Shown: positions 17,999-27,449, counted from the stretch's first letter. The stretch is DNA of 64,000 nt from Flavobacteriaceae bacterium (GCA_009886625.1 QXZA01000004.1:38469-102468); one strand, 5' to 3'. Numbers and translations are program-made. The notes: generated from the sequence alone by a model not told the origin.

Positions 17999-20449
17999 TT
18001 AGAATCCAAATTCCTCACCACCGCCATCACCATAACTTTGATTTCTTCTTCTGCGGTCGTTTTTACGTTCGTTTATTTTATATGTGAATGTCATTACATA
18101 TGAAGGACGTCTCCATTGGAACTCACTATAATTTTTAAAGCGTTCTGTGGTGGTTGTATTTTTGAATCGTCTTGAATTTAACAAGTCACTTGCATTGAAT
18201 GAAAGTGTACCTTTTTTCTTTAATACGTCTTTGTTTATAGCTCCTGAGAGTACAAAAAAGCCTTTAGATCGATTTTGTGCAGTAGCATTTGGTCCTCTAT
18301 AAAATCCTCTAAGTTGGGCTGTCCATCCTTTGGGTAAGGTAATATTTCCATTGATTCGAGCAAACCAGCTTACAATTTCAGCATCAAAAACTTGATTGTT
18401 GTAGTTTCCAATAGTTTCGGAATTAAAAATATTAAAGTTACCACTCAAACGAAATTTTCTACTAGGAACATAGGTTAAAGTGAATTCTGTACCAATTCGG
18501 TTATTTTCTGCTAGGTTGATAGATGTTGCTCTCAATGAGGGTATTTCTATCAATGGATTCTCACTAACTCGAACCACTTCACCGGTAGCTTCAGTGATTC
18601 GGGTAATCACTTGAGTTGCTTTTTGAAAATAAGCAGATCCATTAAAGGTGAATTTTTCCCAACGTTTTAAATATCCAAAATCAAATGTGCTTGAGTATGA
18701 GGGGTCTAAATCCGGATTTCCTTGTCTAAAAAAGGTAATACTAGACCTTGAAGGGAATGGGTTTAACGACCAGCTTCTGGGGCGTCTTATTCTTCTGCTA
18801 AACCCTAAAGTGATATTTTCTTCTTCACTAAACTCGTAGGACAAGTTTAAGGTTGGAAAAAAGTTGGTGTACTTTTTTTCTTTATAATCGTTAGTGGTTT
18901 TTTGATCAATAACAATGTTTGTGTTCTCCATTCTGAGACCCACTAGGTAGGAAAATTTATTTACTTTCTTACCAAATTGGGTATAGAGCGCATTTATATT
19001 TTGTTCAAAAAGCAATACGTTTGATAAGTTTGTATCACGAACAAATTCATCATTTTCAAAAATAGCGATTTCATAATCATTTTCTTGTGAGCTAAAGTCT
19101 CCACGGTAACCAAATTCAAACTGAGTGTTTTTATCAATAGGCCAAACATAATCCAATTGAAATAAGTTTCGTGTTTGTGACTCTAAAGTTCCTGCAGTTT
19201 CACTTGGAGAATCTGAGTTTGTTATATCTGCAAATTCATCTTCTGCGCTTTTTTGTAATTGAATTTCAGCGACTAGTTCATGTCCCTTATCATTGAATTT
19301 TTTTGTAAAATTGGCAGTTAACTGACTTGAATTGTCTTCTTCTGCTTCTTCCTGTAAACGAGATACTGTAGAAAGAATATCTCCATTTGCATTTAAGTCG
19401 TCTATTTCAGTACTGGCATCACTGGTGTTGTTACTATCTCGTACAAACCCACTAATGGTAAGAGATGTTTTATCATTGAAATAGTATTCTGCACCCAGGT
19501 TGATAAAGTAATTTTTTCTTACTCTGTCGTAATCACGAGTTTCGTTAGCAAAAGTACTTGGTAGATCCCCATTAAAATATTCGCTGTTGAAGATCCCTCC
19601 TCCAAGAGATTTTTGATCTCTGTAGGTTGTAGTAGAGAAAATGTTTAGTTTTTTTGTTCTCCAATTTAGTGTTGCTGTACCTCCTAAATTTTCTGGAACT
19701 CCAGCATTTACAATAAAAGTTGCATTGAATCCAATTAACTCGTCTTTCTTTAAAATAATATTTAAAATACCTGCTGTTCCTGAGGCTTCGTATCGAGCAG
19801 AGGGAGAAGTAACCACTTCCACTTTTTCTATCGATTCAGCTGGGAGTTGTCGTAAAGCAGCGGGTCCAGAAAGACCGACTAAGCCTGAAGGTTTTCCGTT
19901 TATTAGAATTCTAACATTGTCATTTCCTCTTAGCGAGATATTCCCTTCTACATCCACAGATACGGCTGGGATATTATCCATTACATCAGTGACACTTCCT
20001 CCACGCACTGTAATGTCTCTTCCCACATTGTATACTCTTTTGTCCAGTCTTATTTCAACTTCAGTTCGTTCGCCGATTAGTTCTACTTCTTCAAGTGATT
20101 CCGAATTAATAGTTAGCGCAAAATTTCCTAAACTGGTTGTTTCTATAATTTCTTTATTTTCCAGAGTTATTTTTTTAAACCCGATATACTCTATGGTAAT
20201 ATTATATTTCCCAGGAAAGATTTCGATATCGAAATTTCCTTTTGCATCTGTGATGCCTCCCTGAATTCTGTATGGGAATCGCTCATTCACCAAGGATATA
20301 GTTGCATATTCTAGTGGTTGTGACGTTTCTGAATCATTAACATTTCCAGTTATTTTTATCTTGGCAACTCTAGTAGCGTTATTTGGTAGTTGTGCAAAGA
20401 GGGTATTGGATATACCAATAAGTAATAGTGTAAGAATTATTCTTTTCAT
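17999..20449 (-). CDS. Outer-membrane beta-barrel receptor with carboxypeptidase-regulatory-like and plug domains
   Basis: Protein of 816 residues with a signal peptide (MKRIILTLLLIGISNTLFAQ). A carboxypeptidase-D regulatory-like beta-sandwich runs from about 28 to 110 (ETSQPLEYATISL, GITDAKGNFDIEI). A plug-like domain spans about 140-235 (GNISLRGNDNVRILINGKPSG, then ASGTAGILNIILKK). A large barrel ends in GEEFGF with a terminal Phe. This is the OMP_b-brl_3 branch common in Bacteroidota. The ligand is unknown, and there is no SusD partner or TonB/ExbBD nearby. The barrel is rich in aromatic and asparagine beta-strands. It is transcribed alone toward the terminator at 17966-17994. Confidence 0.9.
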   Translation of the reverse strand: MKRIILTLLLIGISNTLFAQLPNNATRVAKIKITGNVNDSETSQPLEYATISLVNERFPYRIQGGITDAKGNFDIEIFPGKYNITIEYIGFKKITLENKEIIETTSLGNFALTINSESLEEVELIGERTEVEIRLDKRVYNVGRDITVRGGSVTDVMDNIPAVSVDVEGNISLRGNDNVRILINGKPSGLVGLSGPAALRQLPAESIEKVEVVTSPSARYEASGTAGILNIILKKDELIGFNATFIVNAGVPENLGGTATLNWRTKKLNIFSTTTYRDQKSLGGGIFNSEYFNGDLPSTFANETRDYDRVRKNYFINLGAEYYFNDKTSLTISGFVRDSNNTSDASTEIDDLNANGDILSTVSRLQEEAEEDNSSQLTANFTKKFNDKGHELVAEIQLQKSAEDEFADITNSDSPSETAGTLESQTRNLFQLDYVWPIDKNTQFEFGYRGDFSSQENDYEIAIFENDEFVRDTNLSNVLLFEQNINALYTQFGKKVNKFSYLVGLRMENTNIVIDQKTTNDYKEKKYTNFFPTLNLSYEFSEEENITLGFSRRIRRPRSWSLNPFPSRSSITFFRQGNPDLDPSYSSTFDFGYLKRWEKFTFNGSAYFQKATQVITRITEATGEVVRVSENPLIEIPSLRATSINLAENNRIGTEFTLTYVPSRKFRLSGNFNIFNSETIGNYNNQVFDAEIVSWFARINGNITLPKGWTAQLRGFYRGPNATAQNRSKGFFVLSGAINKDVLKKKGTLSFNASDLLNSRRFKNTTTTERFKNYSEFQWRRPSYVMTFTYKINERKNDRRRRNQSYGDGGGEEFGF

Positions 20450-20497
20450 GTGTTTTTTTGAAGTAATGCTACTTTGACCTAAATAGTTTGTTGGGGT

Positions 20498-20854
20498 TTA
20501 ATTTGCTTTAAGAAATAAAGCTAAATTTTCTAAGGGTCTTACCAAAACTCCTTTCTGATTTAAGGTAACTATCGGCCTTTCAATAAGTTTGGGATAGATT
20601 GAGAGTTGTTCTAAAATTTCATTTTCAGACAATGAATTTCGGTTAGGAATGCTTTTCCATTCCGCTTCATTCTTCCTGAGTATTTCACTGGGTTTAAGCT
20701 TGATTTTATTAAGCACATCTTGAAGCTCATTTTTTGAAAGTGGAGCATCGAGATAACGGATTATTTCGATTTCATGCCCTGATTCTTCAAGAAATTGTAA
20801 CGCCTCTCTCGACTTTCTACATCTGGGGTTATGATAAATGGTATATTTATTCAT
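20498..20854 (-). CDS. ArsC-family reductase (arsenate reductase/YfgD-like)
   Basis: Thioredoxin-fold protein of 118 residues. IYHNPRCRKSREAL near the N-terminus places the ArsC active-site cysteine at 12, and the arginine-bearing stretch IERPIVTLNQKG near residue 91 is also typical. The family includes glutaredoxin-linked arsenate reductases and housekeeping paralogues of unknown substrate. With no arsR, arsB or acr3 around it, the second is as likely. Its ATG lies 4 bases beyond the rplT terminator T-tract, so it is a separate unit. Confidence 0.85.
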   Translation of the reverse strand: MNKYTIYHNPRCRKSREALQFLEESGHEIEIIRYLDAPLSKNELQDVLNKIKLKPSEILRKNEAEWKSIPNRNSLSENEILEQLSIYPKLIERPIVTLNQKGVLVRPLENLALFLKAN

Positions 20855-20857
20855 AGC

Positions 20858-20884
20858 AAAAAAAAACTACCCGAAGGTAGTTTT
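20858..20884 (-). terminator. Terminator of the thrS-infC-rpmI-rplT unit
   Basis: Read on the minus strand, AAAACTACC, loop TTCG, GGTAGTTTT is followed by more T. CTACC is at 20867-20871 and GGTAG at 20876-20880 on the plus strand, extended by the A/T flanks. The TTCG tetraloop makes it a strong hairpin. Confidence 0.85.
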
Positions 20885-20888
20885 GAAT

Positions 20889-21233
20889 TTATTTGATTTT
20901 ATCAGCGATCGCTTTGAAAGCGTCGGGATGGTTCATCGCGAGATCGGCGAGAACTTTTCGATTCAATTCAATGTTGTTGGCTTTTATTTTACCCATGAAC
21001 TGGCTGTATGACATTCCGTTAATACGAGCTCCAGCATTGATACGGGTAATCCAAAGGGCTCTGAAGTTACGCTTGTTCACCTTACGGTCACGATACGCGT
21101 ACAACATTGCTTTGTCTACTGCATTTTTTGCAACTGTCCAAACGTTTTTACGACGACCAAAAAATCCTTTGGCTTGTTTTAAAATTTTTTTTCTACGTGC
21201 TCTTGAAGCAACTGAGTTTACTGATCTTGGCAT
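20889..21233 (-). CDS. rplT: 50S ribosomal protein L20
   Basis: bL20, 114 residues, binds 23S rRNA early in 50S assembly. The start [30 protein letters not shown] is diagnostic in its positive charge and GFFGRR motif, as is [11 protein letters not shown] near 65. It is last in the thrS-infC-rpmI-rplT order. An 84-base gap separates it from rpmI, unusually long for this pair. Confidence 0.97.
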   Translation of the reverse strand: MPRSVNSVASRARRKKILKQAKGFFGRRKNVWTVAKNAVDKAMLYAYRDRKVNKRNFRALWITRINAGARINGMSYSQFMGKIKANNIELNRKVLADLAMNHPDAFKAIADKIK

Positions 21234-21317
21234 TGTTTTATTTTTTGAAGGAGGCGGTATTTCTACACTTTTAGAGCCTTACTTCGGGTTTATAATTAAC
21301 GTTTAACCTTGTTTGAC

Positions 21318-21515
21318 TTAGTTAAGTCTTAGTTGTTGTTTGATGTTTTTTTCATCGCTTTCGTGCACTAGACCAGAGTGTGTCAATGCAAGCTTACGCT
21401 TTTTTGACTTTTTGGTCAAGATGTGACTTTTAAAAGCATGCTTGCGCTTAATTTTACCACTTCCGGTCAATTTAAAACGCTTTTTAGCACTAGATTTTGT
21501 TTTCATTTTTGGCAT
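21318..21515 (-). CDS. rpmI: 50S ribosomal protein L35
   Basis: bL35, 65 residues, highly basic. [25 protein letters not shown] is typical of the family, as is the middle [11 protein letters not shown]. It is 14 bases downstream of infC and translated from an ATG. Confidence 0.97.
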   Translation of the reverse strand: MPKMKTKSSAKKRFKLTGSGKIKRKHAFKSHILTKKSKKRKLALTHSGLVHESDEKNIKQQLRLN

Positions 21516-21529
21516 GACGATTCCTTTTT

Positions 21530-22084
21530 TTATTTTTTCTTAGGAGAAATCAAGATACTCATCTTTTTTCCTTCCAATATTGGCATTTGTTCTACTTTTC
21601 CTAACTCTTCCAAATCCTGTGCTAAACGTAACAAAAGAATTTGTCCTTGTTCCTTAAACACAATTGAACGTCCTTTAAAAAACACAAACGCTTTCAATTT
21701 TGCTCCCTCTTTAAGGAATTTTTCAGCGTGTTTCTTTTTGAATTCATAATCGTGTTCATCTGTTTGTGGTCCAAAACGAATTTCTTTAAGAATAATCTTG
21801 CTTGTTTTCGCTTTGAGTGCCTTTTCCCGCTTTTTTTGTTCGTACAGAAACTTTTTGTATTCTAAAATTTTACATACTGGAGGAGACGCATTAGGCGAAA
21901 TTTCAACCAAGTCCAATTCTAAAGATTCTGCTAAGGCAAGTGCTTTGTTAAGAGAGTAAACTCCTATTTCTACATTATCACCAACCAAACGAATCTCCTG
22001 GGCCGTAATTTTTAAGTTAATACGGTGTGGATCTTCTTTGAATACCCTTCCAGGGCGGTTCGTTCTGCGTCTACGTATTGCTAT
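21530..22084 (-). CDS. infC: Translation initiation factor IF-3 with a non-standard start codon
   Basis: IF-3 checks start codon-anticodon pairing on the 30S subunit. The frame encodes the full family N-terminus [19 protein letters not shown] and then [17 protein letters not shown], followed by the linker and the C-terminal domain ending ISPKKK. There is no ATG, GTG or TTG before the TTG at 21986-21988, which would delete about 32 residues of the N-domain. An in-frame TAA at 22097-22099 closes the frame. The only near-cognate starts are ATA codons at 22084 and 22078 (minus strand), behind the purine stretch GAGAGAAG. I take 22084. Escherichia coli infC starts with AUU and is autoregulated through it, so a rare start here fits the family. 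Confidence 0.85.
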   Translation of the reverse strand: MAIRRRRTNRPGRVFKEDPHRINLKITAQEIRLVGDNVEIGVYSLNKALALAESLELDLVEISPNASPPVCKILEYKKFLYEQKKREKALKAKTSKIILKEIRFGPQTDEHDYEFKKKHAEKFLKEGAKLKAFVFFKGRSIVFKEQGQILLLRLAQDLEELGKVEQMPILEGKKMSILISPKKK

Positions 22085-22101
22085 GTCTTCTCTCTTTTAA
22101 A

Positions 22102-24048
22102 TTAAACTTCAAAGCTAGCTAAGCTGCTTTTTATTTCTGTATTAATCAAATTTACCACATTTTCAGTCGTAAAGCTTCCTAAATCACCTTCAGAATGCTT
22201 TCGTAATGAAACGGTTTCATTTTCTGCTTCTTTCTCTCCTATGATAATCATATAAGGGACTTTGGAGATTTCGGACTCGCGAATCTTTTTCCCAATGGTC
22301 TCATTTCGATCATCTAAGAGGGCGCGAATTTCGTGATTTTCCAAGAATTTTGAAACTTTTAGAGCGTAATTTTTATATTTTTCGCTCACACACAAAATAT
22401 TCACTTGATTTGGCATCAGCCAAAGAGGGAAATTTCCGCCAGTATGTTCCAATAAGATTGCAACAAAACGTTCCAAACTTCCAAAAGGAGCTCTGTGAAT
22501 CATTACAGGTCTATGTAATTCATTATCACTTCCTTTATAATTCAAATCAAAGCGCTCAGGGAGATTGTAATCTACCTGGATGGTTCCTAATTGCCATTTG
22601 CGACCCAAGGCATCTTTGACCATAAAATCAAGCTTAGGACCATAAAAGGCAGCTTCACCAGTTTCAATTACATACTCTAAGTTTTTCTCTTTAGCTGCAT
22701 TAATAATCGCTTGTTCTGCTAATTCCCAATTATGGGTTGAACCAATATATTTTTCGGGCTTTTCTGGATCTCTAAGCGATACTTGAGCTGTAAAGTTTTC
22801 AAAACCTAAGGAACCAAAAACATATAATACTAAGTCAATCACTTTCTTGAATTCCTCATCAAGTTGATCGGGCATACAAAAGATATGTGCATCATCTTGA
22901 GTAAATCCTCTCACACGAGTTAATCCATGCAATTCACCACTTTGCTCATAACGATAAACGGTTCCAAATTCTGCATAACGCTTGGGTAAATCTCTGTAAC
23001 TCCATGGTTTTGCATTGTATATTTCACAGTGATGTGGACAATTCATGGGTTTGAGTAAAAACTCTTCTCCGTCTGCAGGAGTTGTGATGGGCTGGAAACT
23101 ATCAGCGCCATATTTTTCATAATGCCCCGAAGTCATATAGAGTTCTTTGCTACCAATATGGGGAGATATCACTTGTTCGTAACCTGCTTTATTTTGCGCT
23201 TCTTTGAGAAAATTTTCTAGACGCTCACGAAGTGCAGCACCTTTAGGCAACCATAAAGGTAGGCCTTGTCCCACTTTTTGTGAAAAAGTAAATAATTCTA
23301 GTTCTTTTCCTAGTTTTCTGTGGTCGCGTTTTTTTGCTTCTTCAACGAGTGCCAAATATTCCGTCAATTCTTTTTGTTTAGGAAACGAAATTCCATAGAC
23401 TCGAGTAAGTTGTGGTTTGGTTTCGTTTCCTCTCCAGTATGCTCCAGCAATGTTGGTTAGCTTGATTGCTTTTATAAATCCTGTATTTGGAATGTGCCCA
23501 CCACGACAAAGATCTGTGAAGTCAGCGTGATCACAGAAGGTAATGGTACCATCTTCAAGGTTTTCGATTAACTCCGTCTTGAAGGGGTTGTTTTCTTTTT
23601 TGTAAAAACTTAGGGCTTCTTCTTTGGAAGCACTACGCATTTTAAATTCAAATTTTTGTCTTGCAAATTCCAAAAATTTCTTTTCTATATCTACTAGGTC
23701 TTTTTCGGTAAGACTATGGTCTCCAAAATCAGCATCATAATAAAATCCATTTTCTATGGCTGGACCAATTGTTAATTTACAATCTGGATAGAGTGCTAAA
23801 AGAGCTTGTGCTAGGACATGCGCAGAAGAATGCCAAAAGGCTGTTTTTCCTTCTTGATCATTCCAAGTGAAAAGTTGAATTTTTCCATTTTCATGAAGTG
23901 GGGTAACACTCTCTACAATTTGCTCATTAAACTTTACAGACAACACATTACGTGCCAATCCCTCACTGATACTTGAAGCGATCTCAAAAGGCGTTGTTCC
24001 TTTTGGATAGGTTCGTACACTCTGGTCTGGAAATTGAATTTCAATCAT
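22102..24048 (-). CDS. thrS: Threonyl-tRNA synthetase
   Basis: Class II aminoacyl-tRNA synthetase of 648 residues. The N-terminal TGS domain spans about 1-60. The editing domain carries [11 protein letters not shown] near 73 and the zinc-like [10 protein letters not shown] near 180. The catalytic core holds [10 protein letters not shown] near 336, [23 protein letters not shown] near 367 (motif 2) and [11 protein letters not shown] near 520 (motif 3), followed by the anticodon-binding domain. It heads the thrS-infC-rpmI-rplT unit, 17 bases before infC. The predicted leader is only about 15 bases, which leaves no room for a T-box or an operator like that of E. coli thrS. Confidence 0.98.
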   Translation of the reverse strand: MIEIQFPDQSVRTYPKGTTPFEIASSISEGLARNVLSVKFNEQIVESVTPLHENGKIQLFTWNDQEGKTAFWHSSAHVLAQALLALYPDCKLTIGPAIENGFYYDADFGDHSLTEKDLVDIEKKFLEFARQKFEFKMRSASKEEALSFYKKENNPFKTELIENLEDGTITFCDHADFTDLCRGGHIPNTGFIKAIKLTNIAGAYWRGNETKPQLTRVYGISFPKQKELTEYLALVEEAKKRDHRKLGKELELFTFSQKVGQGLPLWLPKGAALRERLENFLKEAQNKAGYEQVISPHIGSKELYMTSGHYEKYGADSFQPITTPADGEEFLLKPMNCPHHCEIYNAKPWSYRDLPKRYAEFGTVYRYEQSGELHGLTRVRGFTQDDAHIFCMPDQLDEEFKKVIDLVLYVFGSLGFENFTAQVSLRDPEKPEKYIGSTHNWELAEQAIINAAKEKNLEYVIETGEAAFYGPKLDFMVKDALGRKWQLGTIQVDYNLPERFDLNYKGSDNELHRPVMIHRAPFGSLERFVAILLEHTGGNFPLWLMPNQVNILCVSEKYKNYALKVSKFLENHEIRALLDDRNETIGKKIRESEISKVPYMIIIGEKEAENETVSLRKHSEGDLGSFTTENVVNLINTEIKSSLASFEV

Positions 24049-24066
24049 AGTAATATAAAATGCCCC

Positions 24067-24098
24067 GCAAAGATAAGGGGTCTATGTGTATCAAGCAA
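24067..24098 (-). promoter_or_regulatory. Promoter of thrS
   Basis: On the minus strand TTG (24096-24098) is followed after exactly 20 bases by TATCTTTGC (24067-24075), a full match to the Bacteroidota -33/-7 arrangement. The expected start near 24063 leaves about 15 bases to the thrS ATG. Confidence 0.65.
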
Positions 24099-24115
24099 TG
24101 GATAATGAAAAGTTT

Positions 24116-24349
24116 CTATGACTGCTTTTTTCTTTTTTCTCCCAAAAGCGCATCTACAAGGGTTCTAATTCCTTTAAATCCAAAATAAAAAGCAAAGCCC
24201 AGTAGGAGCAAACCAATTATTAGGACCGGATAATACAAAGAATGTGTTTTGTTTTGAAACGCTTGATGAACAACAAAGGGGCCGAAAAAACAAAGAAGGA
24301 TAAAGTAGCTCATCAATTTAAACCCTTTTTGCAGTAAAATTTTATTCAT
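24116..24349 (-). CDS. Small membrane protein, DUF6095-like
   Basis: Protein of 77 residues with two transmembrane helices (about 12-30 and 40-62) and a basic C-terminus, EKRKKQS. The pattern ILLQKGFKLMSYFILLCFFGP and the second segment GLLLLGFAFYFGFKGIRTLVDALL resemble the family I know as DUF6095. Its function is unknown. Its ATG overlaps the murQ stop by 4 bases, so it is co-translated with the muramic-acid recycling enzyme. Confidence 0.75.
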   Translation of the reverse strand: MNKILLQKGFKLMSYFILLCFFGPFVVHQAFQNKTHSLYYPVLIIGLLLLGFAFYFGFKGIRTLVDALLGEKRKKQS

Positions 24350-25158
24350 GATTTTGCGGCATTAATCGTGTTTCTGACATTTCCGTGAATTTCAAGTAAT
24401 TGTTTAGCTTCATCAAGAGAAACATTTAATTCCTCCATAATCATTGATTCTGCTCTTCCCACAAGCTTTTTGTTGGATAATTTCATATCCACCATTTTGT
24501 TGCCTTTGACATGACCTAACTGGATCATGGTTGCAGTTGTGATCATGTTCAGGATTAATTTTTGTGCTGTACCCGCTTTCATTCTTGAACTACCTGTCAC
24601 GAATTCTGGGCCTACGATTACTTCTATAGGAAAATCACTAACCTCTGAGAGAGGGCTGTTTTGATTACAACTGACGCTTCCTGTTTTAATTCCATTTGCT
24701 TGGCAGTCATGTAACCCTGCCACAACATAAGGTGTGGTTCCAGAGGCGGCAATTCCAACAACAATATCTTTTGGAGTAATCGTATAAACACTTAAGTCTT
24801 CCCAAGCTTGATGCGGATCATCCTCTGCATTTTCTACAGCGTTTCTTAATGCATGATCTCCTCCAGCAATTAGGCCAATTACTCGATCTTGATCAGTGCC
24901 AAAAGTAGGAGGACATTCAGATGCATCCAAAACACCTAGACGACCACTGGTTCCTGCTCCGATATAAAAAAGACGTCCACCCAGTTTCTGTTGTGTTACA
25001 ACGACATCAATTAGGGCTTCGATTTTGTCCAATACTTTGCCAACGGCTTTAACTGCATTTTGATCTTCTTGATGAATACCACTGAGTAGTTGAGCAATAT
25101 TTTTTTGCTCTAAGTCAATGTGATTGGAATCCTTTTCAGTGGTTTTTACAAAACCCAT
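24346..25158 (-). CDS. murQ: N-acetylmuramic acid 6-phosphate etherase MurQ
   Basis: Cytosolic SIS-fold lyase that cleaves the lactyl ether of MurNAc-6-phosphate to GlcNAc-6-phosphate during peptidoglycan recycling. It has 270 residues, shorter than E. coli MurQ because the C-terminal helical extension is reduced. Landmarks are GGRLFYIGAGTSGRLGVLDASECPPTFG near 61-88, GIAASGTTPYV near 133 and VTGSSRMKAGTAQKLILNM near 187. No MurNAc transporter or AnmK lies nearby. It forms a pair with the DUF6095-like gene. Confidence 0.95.
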   Translation of the reverse strand: MGFVKTTEKDSNHIDLEQKNIAQLLSGIHQEDQNAVKAVGKVLDKIEALIDVVVTQQKLGGRLFYIGAGTSGRLGVLDASECPPTFGTDQDRVIGLIAGGDHALRNAVENAEDDPHQAWEDLSVYTITPKDIVVGIAASGTTPYVVAGLHDCQANGIKTGSVSCNQNSPLSEVSDFPIEVIVGPEFVTGSSRMKAGTAQKLILNMITTATMIQLGHVKGNKMVDMKLSNKKLVGRAESMIMEELNVSLDEAKQLLEIHGNVRNTINAAKS

Positions 25159-25179
25159 AGAATCTTGGTTTTTAACGAA

Positions 25180-25218
25180 TTTAAAAAAATAAACCTCACA
25201 ATAAAGTATTGTGAGGTT
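25180..25218 (-). terminator. Terminator of icd
   Basis: A perfect 12-bp stem, AACCTCACAATA (25192-25203) with TATTGTGAGGTT (25207-25218) and a 3-base loop, is followed on the minus strand by a T-rich tract (25183-25191). It separates icd from murQ. Confidence 0.85.
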
Positions 25219-25243
25219 AAAGTTTACGGATTAAAAGAGAATA

Positions 25244-26473
25244 TTATGCGTTCCTTTTTGATTCTAAATTTTCTTTTAACGCAGCTAGAAATTGTTGCGT
25301 TGTAAGATAATGTGAACTGTTAAGTTCTTTTCCATGAATCAAAATCGCAAGATCTTTTGTCATTTTTCCACTTTCAACGGTCTCCACACAAACATTTTCG
25401 AGAGTAGTACAAAAATCAATTAGCTCTTGATTGTTGTCTAATTTCCCTCTGTGTGCTAAACCTCGAGTCCATGCAAAAATAGATGCAATAGGATTAGTTG
25501 AAGTTTCTTTTCCTTGTTGGTGTTGACGGTAATGGCGTGTTACTGTTCCGTGTGCAGCTTCTGCTTCCATTGTTTTTCCATCGGGAGTAACAAGGGTTGA
25601 TGTCATTAATCCTAAAGAACCAAATCCTTGTGCAACGGTATCAGATTGAACATCACCATCGTAATTCTTACAAGCCCACACAAAACCACCGTTCCATTTC
25701 ATTGCTGCAGCAACCATATCATCGATGAGTCTGTGCTCGTAAGTGATGCCTGCTTTTTTAAATTGTTCTTTAAATTCACTTTCAAAAACCTCTTGAAAGA
25801 TGTCTTTAAAGCGTCCATCATAGGCTTTTAAAATGGTATTTTTTGTAGATAAGTATAATGGCCATTTTTTGGTCAAGGCTTGGTTCATGCAAGAACGAGC
25901 AAATCCGTATATAGACGAATCGATGTTGTACATAGACATTGCTACTCCATTTTCTTGGAAATGATACACTTCCCAGGTTTTTGGTGTACCTCCATCATCC
26001 GGGGTAAAGGTCATCGTTAGTTTCCCTTTTCCAGTAGTTACAGTATCTGCTGCTTTATATTGATCTCCAAATGCATGACGTCCAATACAGATTGGTTTTG
26101 TCCACCCTTGAACATAGCGAGGTACATTCTTCATGATAATAGGCTCTCTAAATACAGTTCCGCCCACTATGTTTCGAATAGTTCCGTTTGGGGAACGCCA
26201 CATATTAGAAAGATTGAATTCAGTCACACGATCTTCATCGGGTGTGATAGTTGCACATTTAATACCTACATGGTGCTCTTTAATTGCATTAGCAGCTTGA
26301 ATAGTAATTTTGTCTTCGGTTGCATCTCTAGAAGTTACAGATAAATCGTAGTATAAAATTTTTAAATCTAAATAAGGAAGTATCAGTTGGTCTTTAATGA
26401 ATTTCCAGATGATTCTAGTCATCTCGTCCCCATCCATTTCAACAACTGGATTTACAACTTTAATTTTTGACAT
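25244..26473 (-). CDS. icd: NADP-dependent isocitrate dehydrogenase
   Basis: TCA-cycle enzyme that decarboxylates isocitrate to 2-oxoglutarate. It has 409 residues and belongs to the type II, eukaryote-like NADP enzymes rather than the E. coli Icd type. It starts [42 protein letters not shown] near 93-112 forms the substrate loop, [12 protein letters not shown] lies near 131, the metal-binding YDGDVQSD near 272, and [12 protein letters not shown] near 305 is the cofactor region. A clear -7 box lies upstream and a strong terminator downstream, so it is monocistronic. Confidence 0.97.
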   Translation of the reverse strand: MSKIKVVNPVVEMDGDEMTRIIWKFIKDQLILPYLDLKILYYDLSVTSRDATEDKITIQAANAIKEHHVGIKCATITPDEDRVTEFNLSNMWRSPNGTIRNIVGGTVFREPIIMKNVPRYVQGWTKPICIGRHAFGDQYKAADTVTTGKGKLTMTFTPDDGGTPKTWEVYHFQENGVAMSMYNIDSSIYGFARSCMNQALTKKWPLYLSTKNTILKAYDGRFKDIFQEVFESEFKEQFKKAGITYEHRLIDDMVAAAMKWNGGFVWACKNYDGDVQSDTVAQGFGSLGLMTSTLVTPDGKTMEAEAAHGTVTRHYRQHQQGKETSTNPIASIFAWTRGLAHRGKLDNNQELIDFCTTLENVCVETVESGKMTKDLAILIHGKELNSSHYLTTQQFLAALKENLESKRNA

Positions 26474-26496
26474 GAGTGTTTAAATTAGTTTCGGGT

Positions 26497-26505
26497 GCAA
26501 ATATA
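26497..26505 (-). promoter_or_regulatory. -7 box of icd
   Basis: TATATTTGC on the minus strand matches TAnnTTTGC completely and lies 23 bases upstream of the icd ATG. No TTG is found at the -33 distance. Confidence 0.5.
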
Positions 26506-26541
26506 AGGGTAGCGTTTATTTTTTTAATAGTATTACGGAAT

Positions 26542-26579
26542 AAAAAAACCGCCAAATACTAGATTCTAGTGATTGGCGG
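26542..26579 (-). terminator. Terminator of rplS
   Basis: CCGCCAA at 26549 pairs with TTGGCGG ending at 26579. The inner arms TACTAG and CTAGTG continue the stem past one A-A mismatch to a 3-base loop. On the minus strand it is followed by seven T (26542-26548). Confidence 0.88.
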
Positions 26580-26603
26580 AATAAATTTAGGTCAAAACCC
26601 GTA

Positions 26604-26960
26604 TTAAGAATCCATTCTTGCTTCTTTGATACGTGCTTTTTTACCTCTTAATTCTTTGAAGTAGTATATACGTGAACGACGTACTTTACCTTTTTTATTC
26701 ACTTCAATTTTTTCTAATGCAGGAAGATTCATTGGAAAGATTCTCTCAACTCCAACAGTTCCAGACATTTTTCTAATGGTAAATGATTTTGATAAGCCCT
26801 GTCCTTTGATTTGAATAACAACACCCTTGAAGAACTGGGTACGTACTTTTTCTCCTTCACGGATTTGGTAGTAAACAGTTAGTGTGTCTCCAGCATCAAA
26901 TTTTGGAAATTCTTTTTTCTCGATGAATTCGTTTTGTACAAAGTTGATTAACGCTTCCAT
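26604..26960 (-). CDS. rplS: 50S ribosomal protein L19
   Basis: bL19, 118 residues, at the 30S-50S interface. The start MEALINFVQNEF at 26958-26960 is chosen over an in-frame ATG 52 codons upstream, because L19 proteins begin here and the promoter lies between the two. Landmarks are FDAGDTLTVYYQIREGEK, RTQFFKGVVIQIKGQG, SFTIRKMSGTVGVERIFP and KVRRSRIYYFKELRGKKARIKE. It has its own promoter and terminator although trmD lies upstream on the same strand. Confidence 0.97.
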   Translation of the reverse strand: MEALINFVQNEFIEKKEFPKFDAGDTLTVYYQIREGEKVRTQFFKGVVIQIKGQGLSKSFTIRKMSGTVGVERIFPMNLPALEKIEVNKKGKVRRSRIYYFKELRGKKARIKEARMDS

Positions 26961-27027
26961 ATTTTCTTTTATTGGGTTTGAAAAGATAACATTCACGATT
27001 TTCGTCAGAGGTTGTGCATTTCGTGGT

Positions 27028-27058
27028 GCAAAATTAAACTTTATTTTCAAGTAAACAA
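27028..27058 (-). promoter_or_regulatory. Promoter of rplS
   Basis: On the minus strand TTG (27056-27058) lies 19 bases before TAATTTTGC (27028-27036). The start near 27024 leaves a leader of about 64 bases. It overlaps no coding sequence after the lipoprotein gene's start region except its distal stop side. Confidence 0.55.
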
Positions 27059-27073
27059 CTTGATCCTCAAAAA

Positions 27074-27448
27074 TTAATTGATAAGATCTGGACCACTCAC
27101 TTTGATGACATGGCATCCGTCTGATTTAATCTCAAAAACTTCACGTATAGTATCGGTTGATCGCTCCCCAACAAAAACAAACTCTTCTAAAAGATCACGT
27201 TCTAGGTTAGATAATATTCCGTCATCAACAATGGGATAGTAGTTTTCAAAATAAGAAGGAATTCTTAAAGTGTCTGAAGTAGCAATACGCAAAGTGTAAA
27301 AAGAGGTTGGTGCTCTTCCGTTTATTTGAAGTGTTAAGGTTACAAACTGTTCTGTACAAACGAGAGTGGCGTCATCTATTATTTGTGTATTGTTTTTTAC
27401 ACACGAGTAAAGTAGGGTAATAAGGCAAAGGAATAGGGTTGGTTTCAT
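27074..27448 (-). CDS. Putative lipoprotein of unknown function between trmD and rplS
   Basis: Protein of 124 residues with a lipoprotein signal, MKPTLFLCLITLLYSC, cysteine 16 being the lipidation site. The remainder is probably a small beta-rich domain with three more cysteines, or two if the signal is excluded (TLVCTEQF and SDGCHVI), which could form a disulfide. I do not recognise the family. It begins one base after the trmD stop and is thus co-transcribed with trmD, whose function (tRNA m1G37 methylation) suggests no link. Confidence 0.7.
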   Translation of the reverse strand: MKPTLFLCLITLLYSCVKNNTQIIDDATLVCTEQFVTLTLQINGRAPTSFYTLRIATSDTLRIPSYFENYYPIVDDGILSNLERDLLEEFVFVGERSTDTIREVFEIKSDGCHVIKVSGPDLIN

Positions 27449-27449
27449 T

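Noticed and set aside
19641..20264. Open frame of 207 codons on the plus strand opposite the outer-membrane receptor gene
   Set aside because: It lies wholly inside the receptor gene on the other strand, has no promoter or family resemblance, and its composition (serine/proline-rich) is what the antisense of a beta-barrel gene gives.
20498..20854. Arsenic-resistance operon
   Set aside because: Only a single ArsC-like gene is present, without arsR, an arsenite pump or a regulator; a housekeeping paralogue is just as likely.
24049..24115. T-box or thrS operator in front of thrS
   Set aside because: The predicted leader is only about 15 bases, and no tRNA-like structure is present.
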